From Clostridium sp. 1001271B_151109_B4 (GTDB taxonomy: Bacteria; Bacillota; Clostridia; Clostridiales; Clostridiaceae), in contig NZ_JADPBQ010000016.1 of NCBI RefSeq assembly GCF_015670405.1, positions 19,528-83,527 on the forward strand: a stretch of 64,000 nucleotides of DNA, read 5' to 3'. This document shows positions 1 to 8,679 of the stretch, in pieces. Numbering within the stretch: position 1 is the stretch's first letter; every line of letters starts with the position of its first letter. The notes under the pieces were generated by a model, which ran no database searches, had not been told where the DNA came from, and saw nothing but the letters and a program-made list of their open reading frames with translations. The translations under genes were made by a program, and so were the position numbers.

Positions 1-57
1 CCAAAGAGAGTTCAAGGAAGAAGTTTAATAGTTAGATAAAATAATTTTTAATATTAT

Positions 58-120
58 ACCAATATATATTGAATCTATTTTAATCAATAGGTGTATAGAT
101 ATATATTGGTTTTTATTTTT
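58..120 (+). terminator. Probable rho-independent terminator
   Basis: A 12-base arm at 58-69 (ACCAATATATAT) is perfectly complementary to 99-110 and is followed by TTTTATTTTT. The loop is long (29 bases). It would end transcription of whatever gene finishes at the left edge. Confidence 0.6.
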
Positions 121-193
121 ATAAAAAGGTTAATGCAAAATGTTTTCTAAAATATAAATTTGTTTTATAATATGTATATTATAATGGGAGAAA

Positions 194-224
194 GGCTTTA
201 TCTATATAATTGATAAAGCTTTTT
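194..224 (+). terminator. Terminator-like hairpin
   Basis: GGCTTTATC at 194-202 pairs with GATAAAGCT at 212-220, with one G-U pair and a TTTT tail. It lies about 100 bases before the cardiolipin synthase start, so it could be a second terminator or a leader attenuator. Confidence 0.45.
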
Positions 225-325
225 ATATGTGTGAAAAATAAGTTTATAGAAATGTTAAATACTAATAATATAATTTTATAAAGTGGATATTTTAATAGAA
301 AAAATAATATACAGGAGATGAAGAG

Positions 326-1765
326 ATGTTTAAGATAATGACAGTTTTAATTCATGTAATTAATTTAGTAACAATATCGTATATGATATTTAAAGAAAAA
401 CGTTCAGCAAATAATATCATAGCATGGACATTGATTTTATATTTAGCACCGTTTATAGGTTTTATTATACTTATACTTATTGGTAGAAAAATGAATAAAA
501 CTAATATGTTTGGATTTAAAAATGCAGAGCTAAAAATATTTGAAAATTACAAAAATCAAATTAAAGAAAGAGGGGACTTAAAAGAGGAAGGTGTCGATAA
601 AAAAAATATTGATATGATTAGGGCTCTTGAAGCTATGGATTATTCTCCATATAGAAATGACAATGAGGTTTATATGTATTCAGATGGAACCTTATTTTTC
701 GAAGAATTATTGACAAGTATAAAAAAAGCCAAAAAAAGTATAAATATAGAATTTTATATATTTAAAAATGATGAGATAGGAACTAAGATATTAAATATAT
801 TAGAAGAAAAAGCTAAAGAAGGAGTAGAAGTTAGATTATTATATGATTCAGTTGGAAGTAGATCTTTAAATAGAAATGTGCTTAAAAAATTAACTGATGT
901 TGGAGGTAAAGTTGGTGAATTCTTTCCTTCGTGGCTAAAACTCATTAATATTAATATGAATTTTAGAAATCACAGAAAGATTGTTGTAATAGATAATAAG
1001 ATAGGATTCGTTGGTGGATTTAATGTTGGAGACGAATACTTAGGAAAGAACAAAAAATTTGGATATTGGAGGGATACTCATATAAAATTTAAAGGCAGTG
1101 CCGTTAAGGATTTAAATTTAAGGTTTTTAGCAGATTGGAGATATGCTACAAAAGAAGAAGTTACATTAAATCATGTATTAGAAGTTGAAGAAGAATATAT
1201 AGAAAGACCTAATATAGGAATGCAGATAGTATCAAGTGGACCAAATTTAAGTGATAAATATGAAATAAAGTTAACATATTTAAAAATGATACAAAAAGCA
1301 AAAAGATATCTTTATATACAATCTCCTTACTTAATCATTGATAATAGTATTTCAGATAGTTTAAAGTTAGCAGCTGCTTCAGGAGTTGATGTAAGAATAA
1401 TGTTGCCAGGTAAAGGTGATCATCCTTTTGTATATTGGGCAAATTTAGTTTATGCAGGTGAATTAATAAAGGAAGGGGTAAAAGTATATCATTACGATAG
1501 AAATGCTTTTTTACATGCAAAAACTATAGTTATAGATGATGAAATTTGTTCAATAGGAACTGCTAATATGGATACAAGAAGTTTTGAATTAAACTTTGAA
1601 GTTATTTCAGTGATATATTCAGAAAAAATAGCAAAAGAGCAAAAATATGAATTTGAAAAAGATATGATGAAATGTGAAGAGTTAACCATAGAAATGTATA
1701 ATAAAAGAAGTACATTTGTTAAGGTTAAGGAGTCTATTTCAAGATTATTATCAGATGTTCTATAA
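326..1765 (+). CDS. cls: Cardiolipin synthase (phospholipase D superfamily)
   Basis: This 479-residue protein has the usual bacterial cardiolipin synthase length and layout. Two hydrophobic helices fill about residues 1-55. Two phospholipase D domains follow, each with an HxKxxxxD motif: His216-Lys218-Asp223 (NHRKIVVID) and His397-Lys399-Asp404 (LHAKTIVID). Enzymes of this type transfer a phosphatidyl group between two phosphatidylglycerol molecules at the membrane, giving cardiolipin and glycerol. The ATG follows AGGAGATG at normal spacing. The gene stands alone and ends at a shared hairpin opposite a convergent LysR gene. The family call is firm; the exact lipid product is inferred. Confidence 0.95.
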   Translation: MFKIMTVLIHVINLVTISYMIFKEKRSANNIIAWTLILYLAPFIGFIILILIGRKMNKTNMFGFKNAELKIFENYKNQIKERGDLKEEGVDKKNIDMIRALEAMDYSPYRNDNEVYMYSDGTLFFEELLTSIKKAKKSINIEFYIFKNDEIGTKILNILEEKAKEGVEVRLLYDSVGSRSLNRNVLKKLTDVGGKVGEFFPSWLKLININMNFRNHRKIVVIDNKIGFVGGFNVGDEYLGKNKKFGYWRDTHIKFKGSAVKDLNLRFLADWRYATKEEVTLNHVLEVEEEYIERPNIGMQIVSSGPNLSDKYEIKLTYLKMIQKAKRYLYIQSPYLIIDNSISDSLKLAAASGVDVRIMLPGKGDHPFVYWANLVYAGELIKEGVKVYHYDRNAFLHAKTIVIDDEICSIGTANMDTRSFELNFEVISVIYSEKIAKEQKYEFEKDMMKCEELTIEMYNKRSTFVKVKESISRLLSDVL

Positions 1766-1873
1766 AAGAGATAAGGTAATGAATAAAATAAGAAAAACAA
1801 AATTATATCCAAGATAGAATAAAGATTAATTTTATTTTAAAATGTATGCAAGTTAATTAAGATACTTATAAAT

Positions 1874-1961
1874 AAAAAAATAAATGTATTATTACAAGGA
1901 ATTAATATAAAATCTTAAAAGAACTTATATTAATTCCTATGTAGAATGCATTTATTTTTTC
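1874..1961. terminator. Bidirectional terminator between cls and lysR-type gene
   Basis: A perfect 14-base stem (1897-1910 with 1925-1938, AGGAATTAATATAA) sits inside an outer pairing of an A-rich arm (about 1875-1886) with CATTTATTTTTT (about 1949-1960). Both strands therefore end in a T-rich tract, as expected between convergent genes. The outer arm overlaps the stop end of the LysR gene. Confidence 0.75.
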
Positions 1962-2860
1962 GAGTTCTGCAGTTGTATGATACTAGAATACTCCTTTAAT
2001 TCATCTAAAAATATGCTAGCGGCCTTTGAAAGAGTTAATTCTTTTGGATAAATAATGGAAAGTGAGCGAGTAAAGTGATTATCAAGTTTTATACTAGATA
2101 TTTCATTTCTGTTTTCATCTTCAGCAATAACATGTTTAGAAATTATAGTTATTCCTAAATTATTTTTAACAGCTTCTTTAACAGCTAGGTTGCTACCTAA
2201 TACCATCATGCTTTTAGTGAGTATTTTATTTTCTGTAAAGAATAAATCTAGATATTCTCGAGTTCCAGATCCTTCTTCTCTTGTAATCCAAGATTTATTT
2301 TGAAGATCTTCAATGTTAAATTTAGAATATTTTAATGAATCATTGTAAGGTATAGCTAATACCATGTTATCGTCTAAAAAGTACTCTTGTTTAAATAAGG
2401 ATGATGAAGCAGATCCTTCTATAAGGCCTATATCTAATTTGAATTTTTTTAATTCGTCAGAAATAAGAGATGTATTTTCTATTATGACCTCAATATCAAC
2501 ATCAGGATATTTTTTTGAAAAAATGGCTAAAAATTTAGGTAGTATGTACTCTCCTATAGTTAAGCTAGCACCAATTTTTAAGCTGCCTTTAATAGAAGAA
2601 GATAGGGTTTTAACATCCATAAATGTTACATCTAATAAACTTATTATTTCTTTAGCCCTTTTATAAAGTGTGTATCCACTTTCGGTAATAGATATATTTT
2701 TTTGCTTTATTGATCTGTTTATTAAAGTAACTCCAAACATATTTTCTAAATTTTTAATATGAGCACTAACACTAGGTTGGGATAAGTTTAAATGTTCTGC
2801 TGCTTTAGTAAAATTTTTATAATCAACTACAGCGATAAAAGTTTTAAATTCTTCAATCAT
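1952..2860 (-). CDS. LysR-family transcriptional regulator
   Basis: The 302-residue product has the LysR layout: a winged helix-turn-helix at about residues 1-60 (FTKAAEHLNLSQPSVSAHIK) and a periplasmic-binding-like effector domain from about 90 to 295. It is divergent from the YeiH-type transporter gene, with a 181-base gap holding both promoters. This is the usual arrangement for a LysR protein and its target and resembles yeiE/yeiH of enterobacteria. The likely role is control of the neighbouring exporter; the inducer is unknown. The start follows AAGGAGTG. Confidence 0.92.
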   Translation of the reverse strand: MIEEFKTFIAVVDYKNFTKAAEHLNLSQPSVSAHIKNLENMFGVTLINRSIKQKNISITESGYTLYKRAKEIISLLDVTFMDVKTLSSSIKGSLKIGASLTIGEYILPKFLAIFSKKYPDVDIEVIIENTSLISDELKKFKLDIGLIEGSASSSLFKQEYFLDDNMVLAIPYNDSLKYSKFNIEDLQNKSWITREEGSGTREYLDLFFTENKILTKSMMVLGSNLAVKEAVKNNLGITIISKHVIAEDENRNEISSIKLDNHFTRSLSIIYPKELTLSKAASIFLDELKEYSSIIQLQNSKK

Positions 2861-3041
2861 TTTAAAACACTCCTTATATAATTTAAGTATAAAGTAATAA
2901 TATTATTATAAACTATTATTATATACAAATCATCAAAAAAAATAATGATTATCATGATTAAGATTTACTTTACTAATGAATAAAAGATGGGTATAATAAT
3001 AGTATGAGAATTTAAATAACAAAAGATAAGGAGTAATAACA
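2861..3041. promoter_or_regulatory. Divergent regulatory region, LysR gene / yeiH
   Basis: This AT-rich gap carries an imperfect palindrome at about 2943-2957 (TAATGAT-T-ATCATGA) that could be the LysR operator. It also resembles a weak Fur-type 7-1-7 repeat (11 of 14 fixed positions). A TATAAT-like -10 (GGTATAATAATAG, about 2991-3003) faces yeiH. The operator assignment is inference. Confidence 0.45.
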
Positions 3042-4064
3042 ATGAAGAAAAAAAATTTTATAGAGTATATTAAAGGTATACTCCCAGGATTTTTAGTTGC
3101 ATTGGCAGTAGCATTAGTCGGAATGTTTATTGCAAAATTTGTGCCTAAATTAGGTGCAGGTACTATATCTATATTTTTAGGTATGTTTGTAGGAAATTTA
3201 TTTTTAAATCAAGATGTGTTCCAAAAGGGATATAAATTTTCAGAGACTGATATATTATCATATTCTATAGTTTTATTAGGCGCAACATTAAGTATAGGAA
3301 CGCTATTAGAACTTGGTATAGGTGGGTTTACATTTATAATAATACAAATGGCAATAACTATTATTGGAACTATTTATATAGGAAAAAAATTAGGGTTTAG
3401 TGAAAATTTTAGATTTTTAATGGCTAGTGGAAATGCTGTATGTGGTTCATCAGCAATAGCAGCAACAGCACCTGTAATAGATGCTGATGATAAAGATAAA
3501 GGAATTTCAATAACTATAGTAAATATAACGGGTATTGTTTTAATGTTTATTTTACCATTAATAGCAAAGGCGTTATTTAAAGATGAAACTTTAGCTACAG
3601 GGGCATTAATAGGTGGAACTTTACAATCTGTTGGGCAAGTAGCAGCTAGTGGAGCTATGGTCGGTGAGCAAGTAAAGGATATGGCTATGATATTTAAAAT
3701 ATTAAGAGTTGTATTACTTGTTGTTGTAGTATTTGTATTTGGACATATAAAAAATAAAAGTAATGTAGAAATAGTTGAGGAAGAAACAACAGATATTAAA
3801 AAAGGAAAAGTTAAAATTCCTTGGTATGTAATAGGATTTTTTGTAACTTGTGCATTATTTTCTTTAAAAATAATACCTAATAATATATCTCATATATGTA
3901 AAGAAGTAAGTAATAATTTAGAAATTATTGCCTTAGCTGCAATTGGATTAAGAGTAAATGTAAGAGATTTACTTAAACAAGGAAAAGCTGTATCTTTATA
4001 TGCATTAGGAGTTGGAACACTTCAAATAGTAGCAGCACTAGTACTAATATCAATTTTACTTTAA
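3042..4064 (+). CDS. yeiH: YeiH-family (UPF0324) membrane protein, putative sulfate exporter
   Basis: The 340-residue polytopic membrane protein has about ten hydrophobic segments and the family signature around GNAVCGSSAIAATAPVI at about residues 130-146. A second conserved stretch, GGTLQSVGQVAASGAMVG, lies near 190-207. The family (PSE, putative sulfate exporter) is annotated by similarity and its substrate is not proven. A LysR regulator is encoded divergently. AAGGAG precedes the ATG at good spacing. Confidence 0.88.
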   Translation: MKKKNFIEYIKGILPGFLVALAVALVGMFIAKFVPKLGAGTISIFLGMFVGNLFLNQDVFQKGYKFSETDILSYSIVLLGATLSIGTLLELGIGGFTFIIIQMAITIIGTIYIGKKLGFSENFRFLMASGNAVCGSSAIAATAPVIDADDKDKGISITIVNITGIVLMFILPLIAKALFKDETLATGALIGGTLQSVGQVAASGAMVGEQVKDMAMIFKILRVVLLVVVVFVFGHIKNKSNVEIVEEETTDIKKGKVKIPWYVIGFFVTCALFSLKIIPNNISHICKEVSNNLEIIALAAIGLRVNVRDLLKQGKAVSLYALGVGTLQIVAALVLISILL

Positions 4065-4144
4065 CAATAGTTAAGATTGACAAGACCTAAATATAAAAGT
4101 ATTATTATTAAAATAATTATAATATATTTTTAGAGGTGGAAATA

Positions 4145-4675
4145 ATGGATAATGGGCTTATACATATATATTGTGGTGATGGCAAAGGTAAAACAACAGC
4201 AGCAATGGGTTTAGCTATAAGAGCAGCAGGAAGAAAAAAGAAAGTATTCATTACTCAGTTTTTGAAAAGTGGTAAAAGTGGAGAATTAATATCATTAGAG
4301 AAATTAGATGAGTATATTACATTTTTCCCAGGAAAGCCAGTTAATAAATTTGTTTGGGACATGAATACAGAAGAAAAGATGCAAGCTAAAATCGAGCATA
4401 CTAAAAGATTTCAAGCAATTAAGGATATAATGAATAAAGAAGAATATGATTTATTAATATTAGATGAAATCATGGCTACTATAAATAATGAATTTATAGA
4501 ATTAAATGATGTAATAGAATTTTTAAATAATAAGCCTAAAACATTAGAAGTTGTAATGACTGGTAGAAATCCTAATGAAGAGTTGATAGCATTATCTAAT
4601 TATGTAACAGAAATGAAATGCATTAAACATCCTTTTAAAGAAGGTATTCCATCAAGGATTGGAATAGAGTTATAG
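4145..4675 (+). CDS. cobA: Corrinoid (cob(I)alamin) adenosyltransferase, CobA/BtuR type
   Basis: A Walker A loop near the N-terminus (CGDGKGKTTAAMGLA) and the motif LLILDEIMATIN match the CobA/CobO/BtuR family, which transfers adenosyl from ATP to reduced corrinoids to make adenosylcobalamin. ATG 4145 is chosen over GTG 4136 because the AGAGGTGG ribosome site at 4132-4139 overlaps the GTG and is well spaced for the ATG. The 176-residue length is typical. No other cobalamin genes are nearby, which suggests salvage. Confidence 0.9.
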   Translation: MDNGLIHIYCGDGKGKTTAAMGLAIRAAGRKKKVFITQFLKSGKSGELISLEKLDEYITFFPGKPVNKFVWDMNTEEKMQAKIEHTKRFQAIKDIMNKEEYDLLILDEIMATINNEFIELNDVIEFLNNKPKTLEVVMTGRNPNEELIALSNYVTEMKCIKHPFKEGIPSRIGIEL

Positions 4676-4771
4676 GGTCTAGTCAATTTAATTTACTTAA
4701 TATATAATACACTAGTGTTATAAAAACTTTTATACGCATTTAATAAAAAGATAAACAAAAAGGAGCCATAT

Positions 4772-5008
4772 ATGAGAGCAGTATATAGAAATCCAAAAGA
4801 ATTAGCGACAAAACTGAAGGATGTAGTAGATTTATATCAAGATGATTTATTATCATATGAAAAACTAGAAGAAACAGTTGTAGCTATGATAAAGGCTAAT
4901 GATGATAGAATATATAAAAATGGATTCATGCCAACTAAATTAATTGCAGCAATTGGAGAAGAAAGAAAGTCTATAGTTGATAAAATAGCGGCTGATAACA
5001 ATTTATAA
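4772..5008 (+). CDS. Small conserved clostridial-type protein (possibly TIGR04540)
   Basis: The 78-residue, charged, mostly helical protein has no signal peptide or membrane segment. Its pattern (YRNPKELATKLKDVV near the start, GFMPTKLIAAIGEERKSIV near the end) recalls the TIGR04540 family of short clostridial proteins of unknown function; this is from memory and not checked. AAGGAG precedes the ATG, and a strong terminator follows directly, so it is a single-gene unit. Confidence 0.7.
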   Translation: MRAVYRNPKELATKLKDVVDLYQDDLLSYEKLEETVVAMIKANDDRIYKNGFMPTKLIAAIGEERKSIVDKIAADNNL

Positions 5009-5021
5009 TTTTATGAAATTT

Positions 5022-5071
5022 AAAGTTAGTATTTAGAAGTATAATAGTCTTACTAAATACTAACTTTTTTT
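5022..5071 (+). terminator. Rho-independent terminator
   Basis: A perfect 14-base stem (5022-5035 with 5054-5067, AAAGTTAGTATTTA) is followed by a run of T. It ends the 78-codon gene. Confidence 0.85.
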
Positions 5072-5131
5072 GTTGGAAATAATAATTAATATATTTAATG
5101 ATGAAAAAGCACTAATTCATTTAATGATTAA

Positions 5132-5371
5132 TATAGGATTGTAGTTAATAGTAGCAATAAGGAATATGTATCTGTAAAAGCAAATAAGCTTAGAGAAAAT
5201 ATTGAGGACTATGATTTTAGTGTTGATTCTAAAAATATAAGTGTTACTGTAAGTATAGGAATATATAATTACTCTAAAAATTATAAATGTTTCAATAATA
5301 ACGTAAAATTTGCTGATGAAGCTTTATACTTAGCGAAGTTATTTGGGCGCAATAAAGTGGTTAATTATTAA
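5132..5371 (+). pseudogene. Remnant of a GGDEF (diguanylate cyclase) gene, C-terminal end only
   Basis: One frame is open from 5132 to a TAA at 5371 but has no start codon or ribosome site. Its translation matches the last third of a GGDEF domain: a KLRENIED helix, VTVSIGI, then ADEALYLAK and GRNKV. The GGDEF signature itself and everything upstream are gone. It is the tail of a lost cyclic-di-GMP synthase left between two terminators. Domain identity is confident; the parent gene is unknown. Confidence 0.75.
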
Positions 5372-5392
5372 TATTTTAAATGAATATTAATT

Positions 5393-5419
5393 AAAAGGGA
5401 CTGCAAAACAGTCCCTTTT
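5393..5419. terminator. Terminator hairpin
   Basis: An 11-base perfect stem (AAAAGGGACTG at 5393-5403 with 5409-5419) encloses a 5-base loop and has T-rich flanks on both strands. It separates the GGDEF remnant from the convergent Cys-rich gene. Confidence 0.8.
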
Positions 5420-5458
5420 ATTTATCATTTGTATAAAGTTATGAGTTGCAATTTAAGA

Positions 5459-5845
5459 TTAGCATCCACAACCAGTGGATTCACTTTCGCTTTCTGCAGT
5501 AGCAGCATTTATACAAGATCCTTTAAAACAGCTAACTTTTAAACATTTACGGATAATTTGAGTATTATCTTTAAATATCTTTAACATATAAGTTGTGTTT
5601 GGACATAAAGGACCAAATAAAAATTGTCCATTATCATCTGTGAAAGTATGAGTTAATGGAATTGGATATTCACACTTGCCGTTAACTTGAAGTAGTTTAA
5701 CTACTGCATCAGCTACAGGTAGTCCATTTTCATCAAGTACTGTACCAAATATACAGCTTCTACATTCCCTTGGTAATTTAACAACTGCATCTATTTGTTC
5801 ATTACAACCAGTCTTAAAAATACAATTTCCTATTCTTCCGCTCAT
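5459..5845 (-). CDS. Cysteine-rich protein with carboxypeptidase-regulatory/Cna-B-like fold
   Basis: The 128-residue protein has a central Cna-B or carboxypeptidase-regulatory-like beta domain (about residues 30-100). Signatures are GTVLDENGLPVADAVVKL, FTDDNGQFLFGPL and TYMLKIFKDN. Cysteines are concentrated in an N-terminal CIFKTGC/CRSC stretch and in the tail ending GCGC. No signal peptide is visible. In spore formers, Cys-rich proteins with such domains are often coat or exosporium components; here that is only a suggestion. The start follows AGGAGG. Confidence 0.7.
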   Translation of the reverse strand: MSGRIGNCIFKTGCNEQIDAVVKLPRECRSCIFGTVLDENGLPVADAVVKLLQVNGKCEYPIPLTHTFTDDNGQFLFGPLCPNTTYMLKIFKDNTQIIRKCLKVSCFKGSCINAATAESESESTGCGC

Positions 5846-6151
5846 GAATTTATCCTCCTAAGTTTATTGTAATATACTATAATATATTCTTAGGAGAAAA
5901 CAATGTGTACATAAAAGTAAAAGTTATTTATGTAAACAATAATTAGAAGTGTAAATTAAGAAAGTTGTAATAGAAAGTAGATAAGTAGAAAATAATAATA
6001 TTAATAAGAGAAGTATTATTGTTAAAATGAAAATATTAAATAAAAATTATTATTTAATAAAAAAATATTGTAACAAATGTTACTGAAATAATAATTAGTT
6101 ATTTGTATAATTAAGACTATAATACATCTATATATTTAAGGAGGAAAATAA
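5846..6151. other. Intergenic region, divergent promoters
   Basis: No coding sequence is seen in about 306 AT-rich bases between two divergent Cys-rich protein genes. A TATAAT at 6118-6123 is placed to serve the gene at 6152; no good -35 is visible. Confidence 0.4.
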
Positions 6152-6394
6152 ATGAGTTGTGGATGCGGAAATATGAATAAAAAAGATGGGAAGGCAGTAG
6201 TTGATTTAGTTAGAAGTAAAGATAAAGCGGACTTCCCTTTAGCAACTCCTCATGAAATAGAATGTAGTTGTGGAAAGACATTTACAATGAAAAAATTAGT
6301 TGATAATTGTCCTTATTGTAAAATGACATATGGTGTTACTCCTTGTTCATCAAGAGATAAGGAAAATATAGCAGCTGCAGGAATAGAATATTAA
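6152..6394 (+). CDS. Small zinc-ribbon-like protein
   Basis: The 80-residue protein begins MSCGCG and has a second Cys set (CSCGK, then CPYC about 14 residues later) that fits a zinc ribbon. There is no membrane segment. AAGGAGG precedes the ATG and a strong terminator follows. I do not recognise a named family; nucleic-acid or metal binding would be an inference from the Cys spacing only. Confidence 0.7.
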   Translation: MSCGCGNMNKKDGKAVVDLVRSKDKADFPLATPHEIECSCGKTFTMKKLVDNCPYCKMTYGVTPCSSRDKENIAAAGIEY

Positions 6395-6402
6395 TTTAGT
6401 AG

Positions 6403-6452
6403 AAATGTTAAATCGAAACTAGTATTTAGTTGCGATTTAACATTTTTTTGCT
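6403..6452 (+). terminator. Rho-independent terminator
   Basis: A perfect 13-base stem (6403-6415 with 6433-6445, AAATGTTAAATCG) is followed by a T run. It lies between the zinc-ribbon gene and the convergent deacetylase gene. Confidence 0.85.
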
Positions 6453-6457
6453 AAAAA

Positions 6458-7267
6458 TTATTTTAATGTTCTAAATGTATAACCTTCATTTTTTAATAGT
6501 TTAATTATTCCTGGTAAAGCTTCTACGGTAGTAGTTTTTGTCATACAGTCATGCATTAAAATAATAGCTGGATTTTTATAGTTACCATCTTTATCTTTAA
6601 TATTTTTAGCAACATTTTGAATAAGGGTTTCAGGTGGGATATTATTACTTTTAGCATCTCCAGAATCTACATTCCAATCATAAACATTTATACCTTGTTC
6701 ATTAAGCTTTGTAGTTATATTTTTTGTGAAATCTTTACCTCTAGAATTAGCTACAATGGTATTATGAGATCCGCCAGGGAATCTAAATATTGTACAATCA
6801 CTACCAGTTGTTTCTTTAATGAATTTTTGTTGTTTTTCAAAATTATTAAAAAATGCTTCTTCTGAAGTATAAATATGTTGAAATTCGTGATCAGCAGTGT
6901 GATTACCAATTGCATTGCCTTCCTCATAAGCTCTTTCTACAAATTTAATATGAGGTTCTATATAAGGGGAGATAATGAAAAATGTTGCATGAACATCATT
7001 ATCTTTTAAAATATCAAGTATTAGTTCTGTATTTTTACTAGGGCCATCATCAAAGGTTAGGTAAGCAATTTTTTCATTTGGATCCAAATTTACTTCACAA
7101 TTTGAATTGCAAGAGAAAATATTAAATATAGTAAAAAAAGAAATTAAAAAAATTATAAAATTTTTTAAAAAATAAATTTGGATTTTTTTTATTTTATAAT
7201 GGAATTGATTATTTAACTTAAAATTTAAAATTTCAAAAAAATTAAATTTTTCATTTGCATTGTACAT
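6458..7267 (-). CDS. Polysaccharide deacetylase (NodB domain), membrane-anchored or exported
   Basis: The NodB core is clear: TFDDGPSKNT (metal Asp pair), HTADHEF (metal His pair), RFPGGS, DWNVDSGDA and ILMHD. Such enzymes remove N-acetyl groups from peptidoglycan sugars or other surface polysaccharides. A hydrophobic segment near residues 32-52 ends IFSC, which could be a lipobox. ATG 7267 is preferred to an in-frame ATG at 7333 because AGGAGA sits at the right distance only from 7267. The 269-residue length suits the family. PdaA/PdaB-type spore roles are possible but not shown. Confidence 0.88.
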   Translation of the reverse strand: MYNANEKFNFFEILNFKLNNQFHYKIKKIQIYFLKNFIIFLISFFTIFNIFSCNSNCEVNLDPNEKIAYLTFDDGPSKNTELILDILKDNDVHATFFIISPYIEPHIKFVERAYEEGNAIGNHTADHEFQHIYTSEEAFFNNFEKQQKFIKETTGSDCTIFRFPGGSHNTIVANSRGKDFTKNITTKLNEQGINVYDWNVDSGDAKSNNIPPETLIQNVAKNIKDKDGNYKNPAIILMHDCMTKTTTVEALPGIIKLLKNEGYTFRTLK

Positions 7268-7423
7268 ATCATAAACTCTCCTTGTATTGATTTCATATAG
7301 TATTTTGTCCAATAATAGTATTAGTTTATGCAAATGTATATAGATTGATTAAATTTTATTATGAACATATACAAATATAAGGAATATTATAAATTAGAAA
7401 GAATTCAAGGAGATTAAGTGTAA

Positions 7424-7657
7424 ATGAATCCATATGAACTAATCATGAAAATTGATAGAAAAATGAAACAAGATCCTAATTTTGCTAACAGGTTTAATAG
7501 GTTAGTTGCAGAGTTTAACAGGACTCCTGGTTTACAACAAGAAGTAATGAGAATAGCGCAAATTCAAGACGAGAAAAAAAGAAAAAAAGCTCTAGAAAGT
7601 CTTCCTGATAATATAAAACAATCAGTTGCAGAGATGTTTAGGCTATTAAATAGTTAG
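7424..7657 (+). CDS. Small helical protein of unknown function
   Basis: The 77-residue, lysine- and arginine-rich, all-helical protein (MNPYELIMKIDRKMKQDPNF at the start) has no membrane segment or Cys. It is preceded by AAGGAG, divergent from the deacetylase gene and followed at once by a terminator. It is a believable gene, but I cannot assign a family. Confidence 0.7.
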   Translation: MNPYELIMKIDRKMKQDPNFANRFNRLVAEFNRTPGLQQEVMRIAQIQDEKKRKKALESLPDNIKQSVAEMFRLLNS

Positions 7658-7684
7658 ATTTGTTAGAACTTAAATAATAAAAAG

Positions 7685-7715
7685 TAACCAATTTATAAAA
7701 TTGGTTATTTTTTAT
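7685..7715 (+). terminator. Rho-independent terminator
   Basis: TAACCAATT at 7685-7693 pairs with 7699-7707 and is followed by TTTTTTATT. Confidence 0.8.
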
Positions 7716-7803
7716 TGTTTTATATAGAAATGTAAAGAGGAAGATAGTATTATAACTATATCCATAAAATAACAAAAATGAAAAGGAAGTTAAAGGGGGA
7801 ACA

Positions 7804-8535
7804 ATGGTGGAGGTTAACTTAAATACAATAAAGATAAATGATAAAATAAAAATAAAAGTTTTAGATTTAGTATGGTTTTTACTTATACCAATAATAAATA
7901 TAAATTATTATATAGCAGGTACGATTAATAAAAATGGACATGAACTCAACACTATGTTTGATGAAGTTATTAAGTTTAATTCGATTTTTATAATTCCCTA
8001 TTTATATTGGTATATATATATTGTAATAGGTTTTATAGTTATATTAATACAATCACGAGAAAATTATATGAGAACATTCTTATCGTTTTTCATTGGAATG
8101 GGAATATGTTATTGTATTTATTACTTTTATCCAACAGAAATTATTAGACCAGATGTAAGCAATACAAATATGTTAAATTATTTAGTTAATATTATTTATT
8201 GTGTGGACAGACCTGTAAATTGTTTTCCATCTTTACATGTATTAACAACTTATTTTATAATGCGATATACTAAATATGAAAAAACTAAGAAAAAATTCTA
8301 TTATACACAAATTGTAGGAATATTAATAATTTTATCTACAGTTTTTGTAAAGCAACATTTTGTAGCAGATGCTATAGGGGCTATGGTTATAGGTGAAGTA
8401 ATAATTTATTTTATAAATAAAGTAAATGATGAGAGGATAAAAGAGATTTTAAATGCACCATATAAAATAAAGGATAAAATATCAGAAAAAGTGAAAACTA
8501 AAGTTGCTGATGGAGATGAAAAAAAGTTTTTGTAA
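7804..8535 (+). CDS. PAP2-superfamily membrane phosphatase-like protein
   Basis: The 243-residue protein has about six hydrophobic helices. Its PAP2 or inositolphosphotransferase-type motifs are CFPSLH near residue 140 and KQHFVADAIGA near 181-191. These supply the two catalytic His of the superfamily, which acts on lipid phosphates at the membrane. A charged tail follows the last helix. GGGGG precedes the ATG. The substrate cannot be told from sequence; undecaprenyl-diphosphate or phosphatidyl-lipid phosphatases are the usual options. Confidence 0.82.
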   Translation: MVEVNLNTIKINDKIKIKVLDLVWFLLIPIININYYIAGTINKNGHELNTMFDEVIKFNSIFIIPYLYWYIYIVIGFIVILIQSRENYMRTFLSFFIGMGICYCIYYFYPTEIIRPDVSNTNMLNYLVNIIYCVDRPVNCFPSLHVLTTYFIMRYTKYEKTKKKFYYTQIVGILIILSTVFVKQHFVADAIGAMVIGEVIIYFINKVNDERIKEILNAPYKIKDKISEKVKTKVADGDEKKFL

Positions 8536-8557
8536 ATAAGAAGATATAAAGATAATA

Positions 8558-8600
8558 AGCCCAGGAGTATTTAAAGATTAGATGCTCCTGGGCTATTTTT
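8558..8600 (+). terminator. Rho-independent terminator
   Basis: A GC-containing 10-base stem (AGCCCAGGAG at 8558-8567 with 8585-8594) is followed by ATTTTT. Confidence 0.88.
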
Positions 8601-8679
8601 ATATAAAAATATAAGAATAGTTTAGTATAAATTAAAAAAGATGAGTAAAACTAAAAACATACTAAGGAGGAAGAGTAAT

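Larger units (their letters stand above)
1..325. other. Intergenic region at left edge
   Basis: No supported gene lies here. The first 39 bases are open in frame 1 and end in TAA at 37-39, so they may be the tail of a gene cut by the window edge, but 12 codons are too few to name it. The rest is AT-rich and holds two terminator-like hairpins (58-120 and 194-224). The ribosome site of the cardiolipin synthase gene (AGGAGATG, about 313-320) closes the region. Confidence 0.4.

Noticed and set aside
1..39. C-terminus of a truncated gene at the left edge
   Set aside because: Only 12 codons are available and they match nothing I can name; noted in the intergenic entry but not called as a gene.
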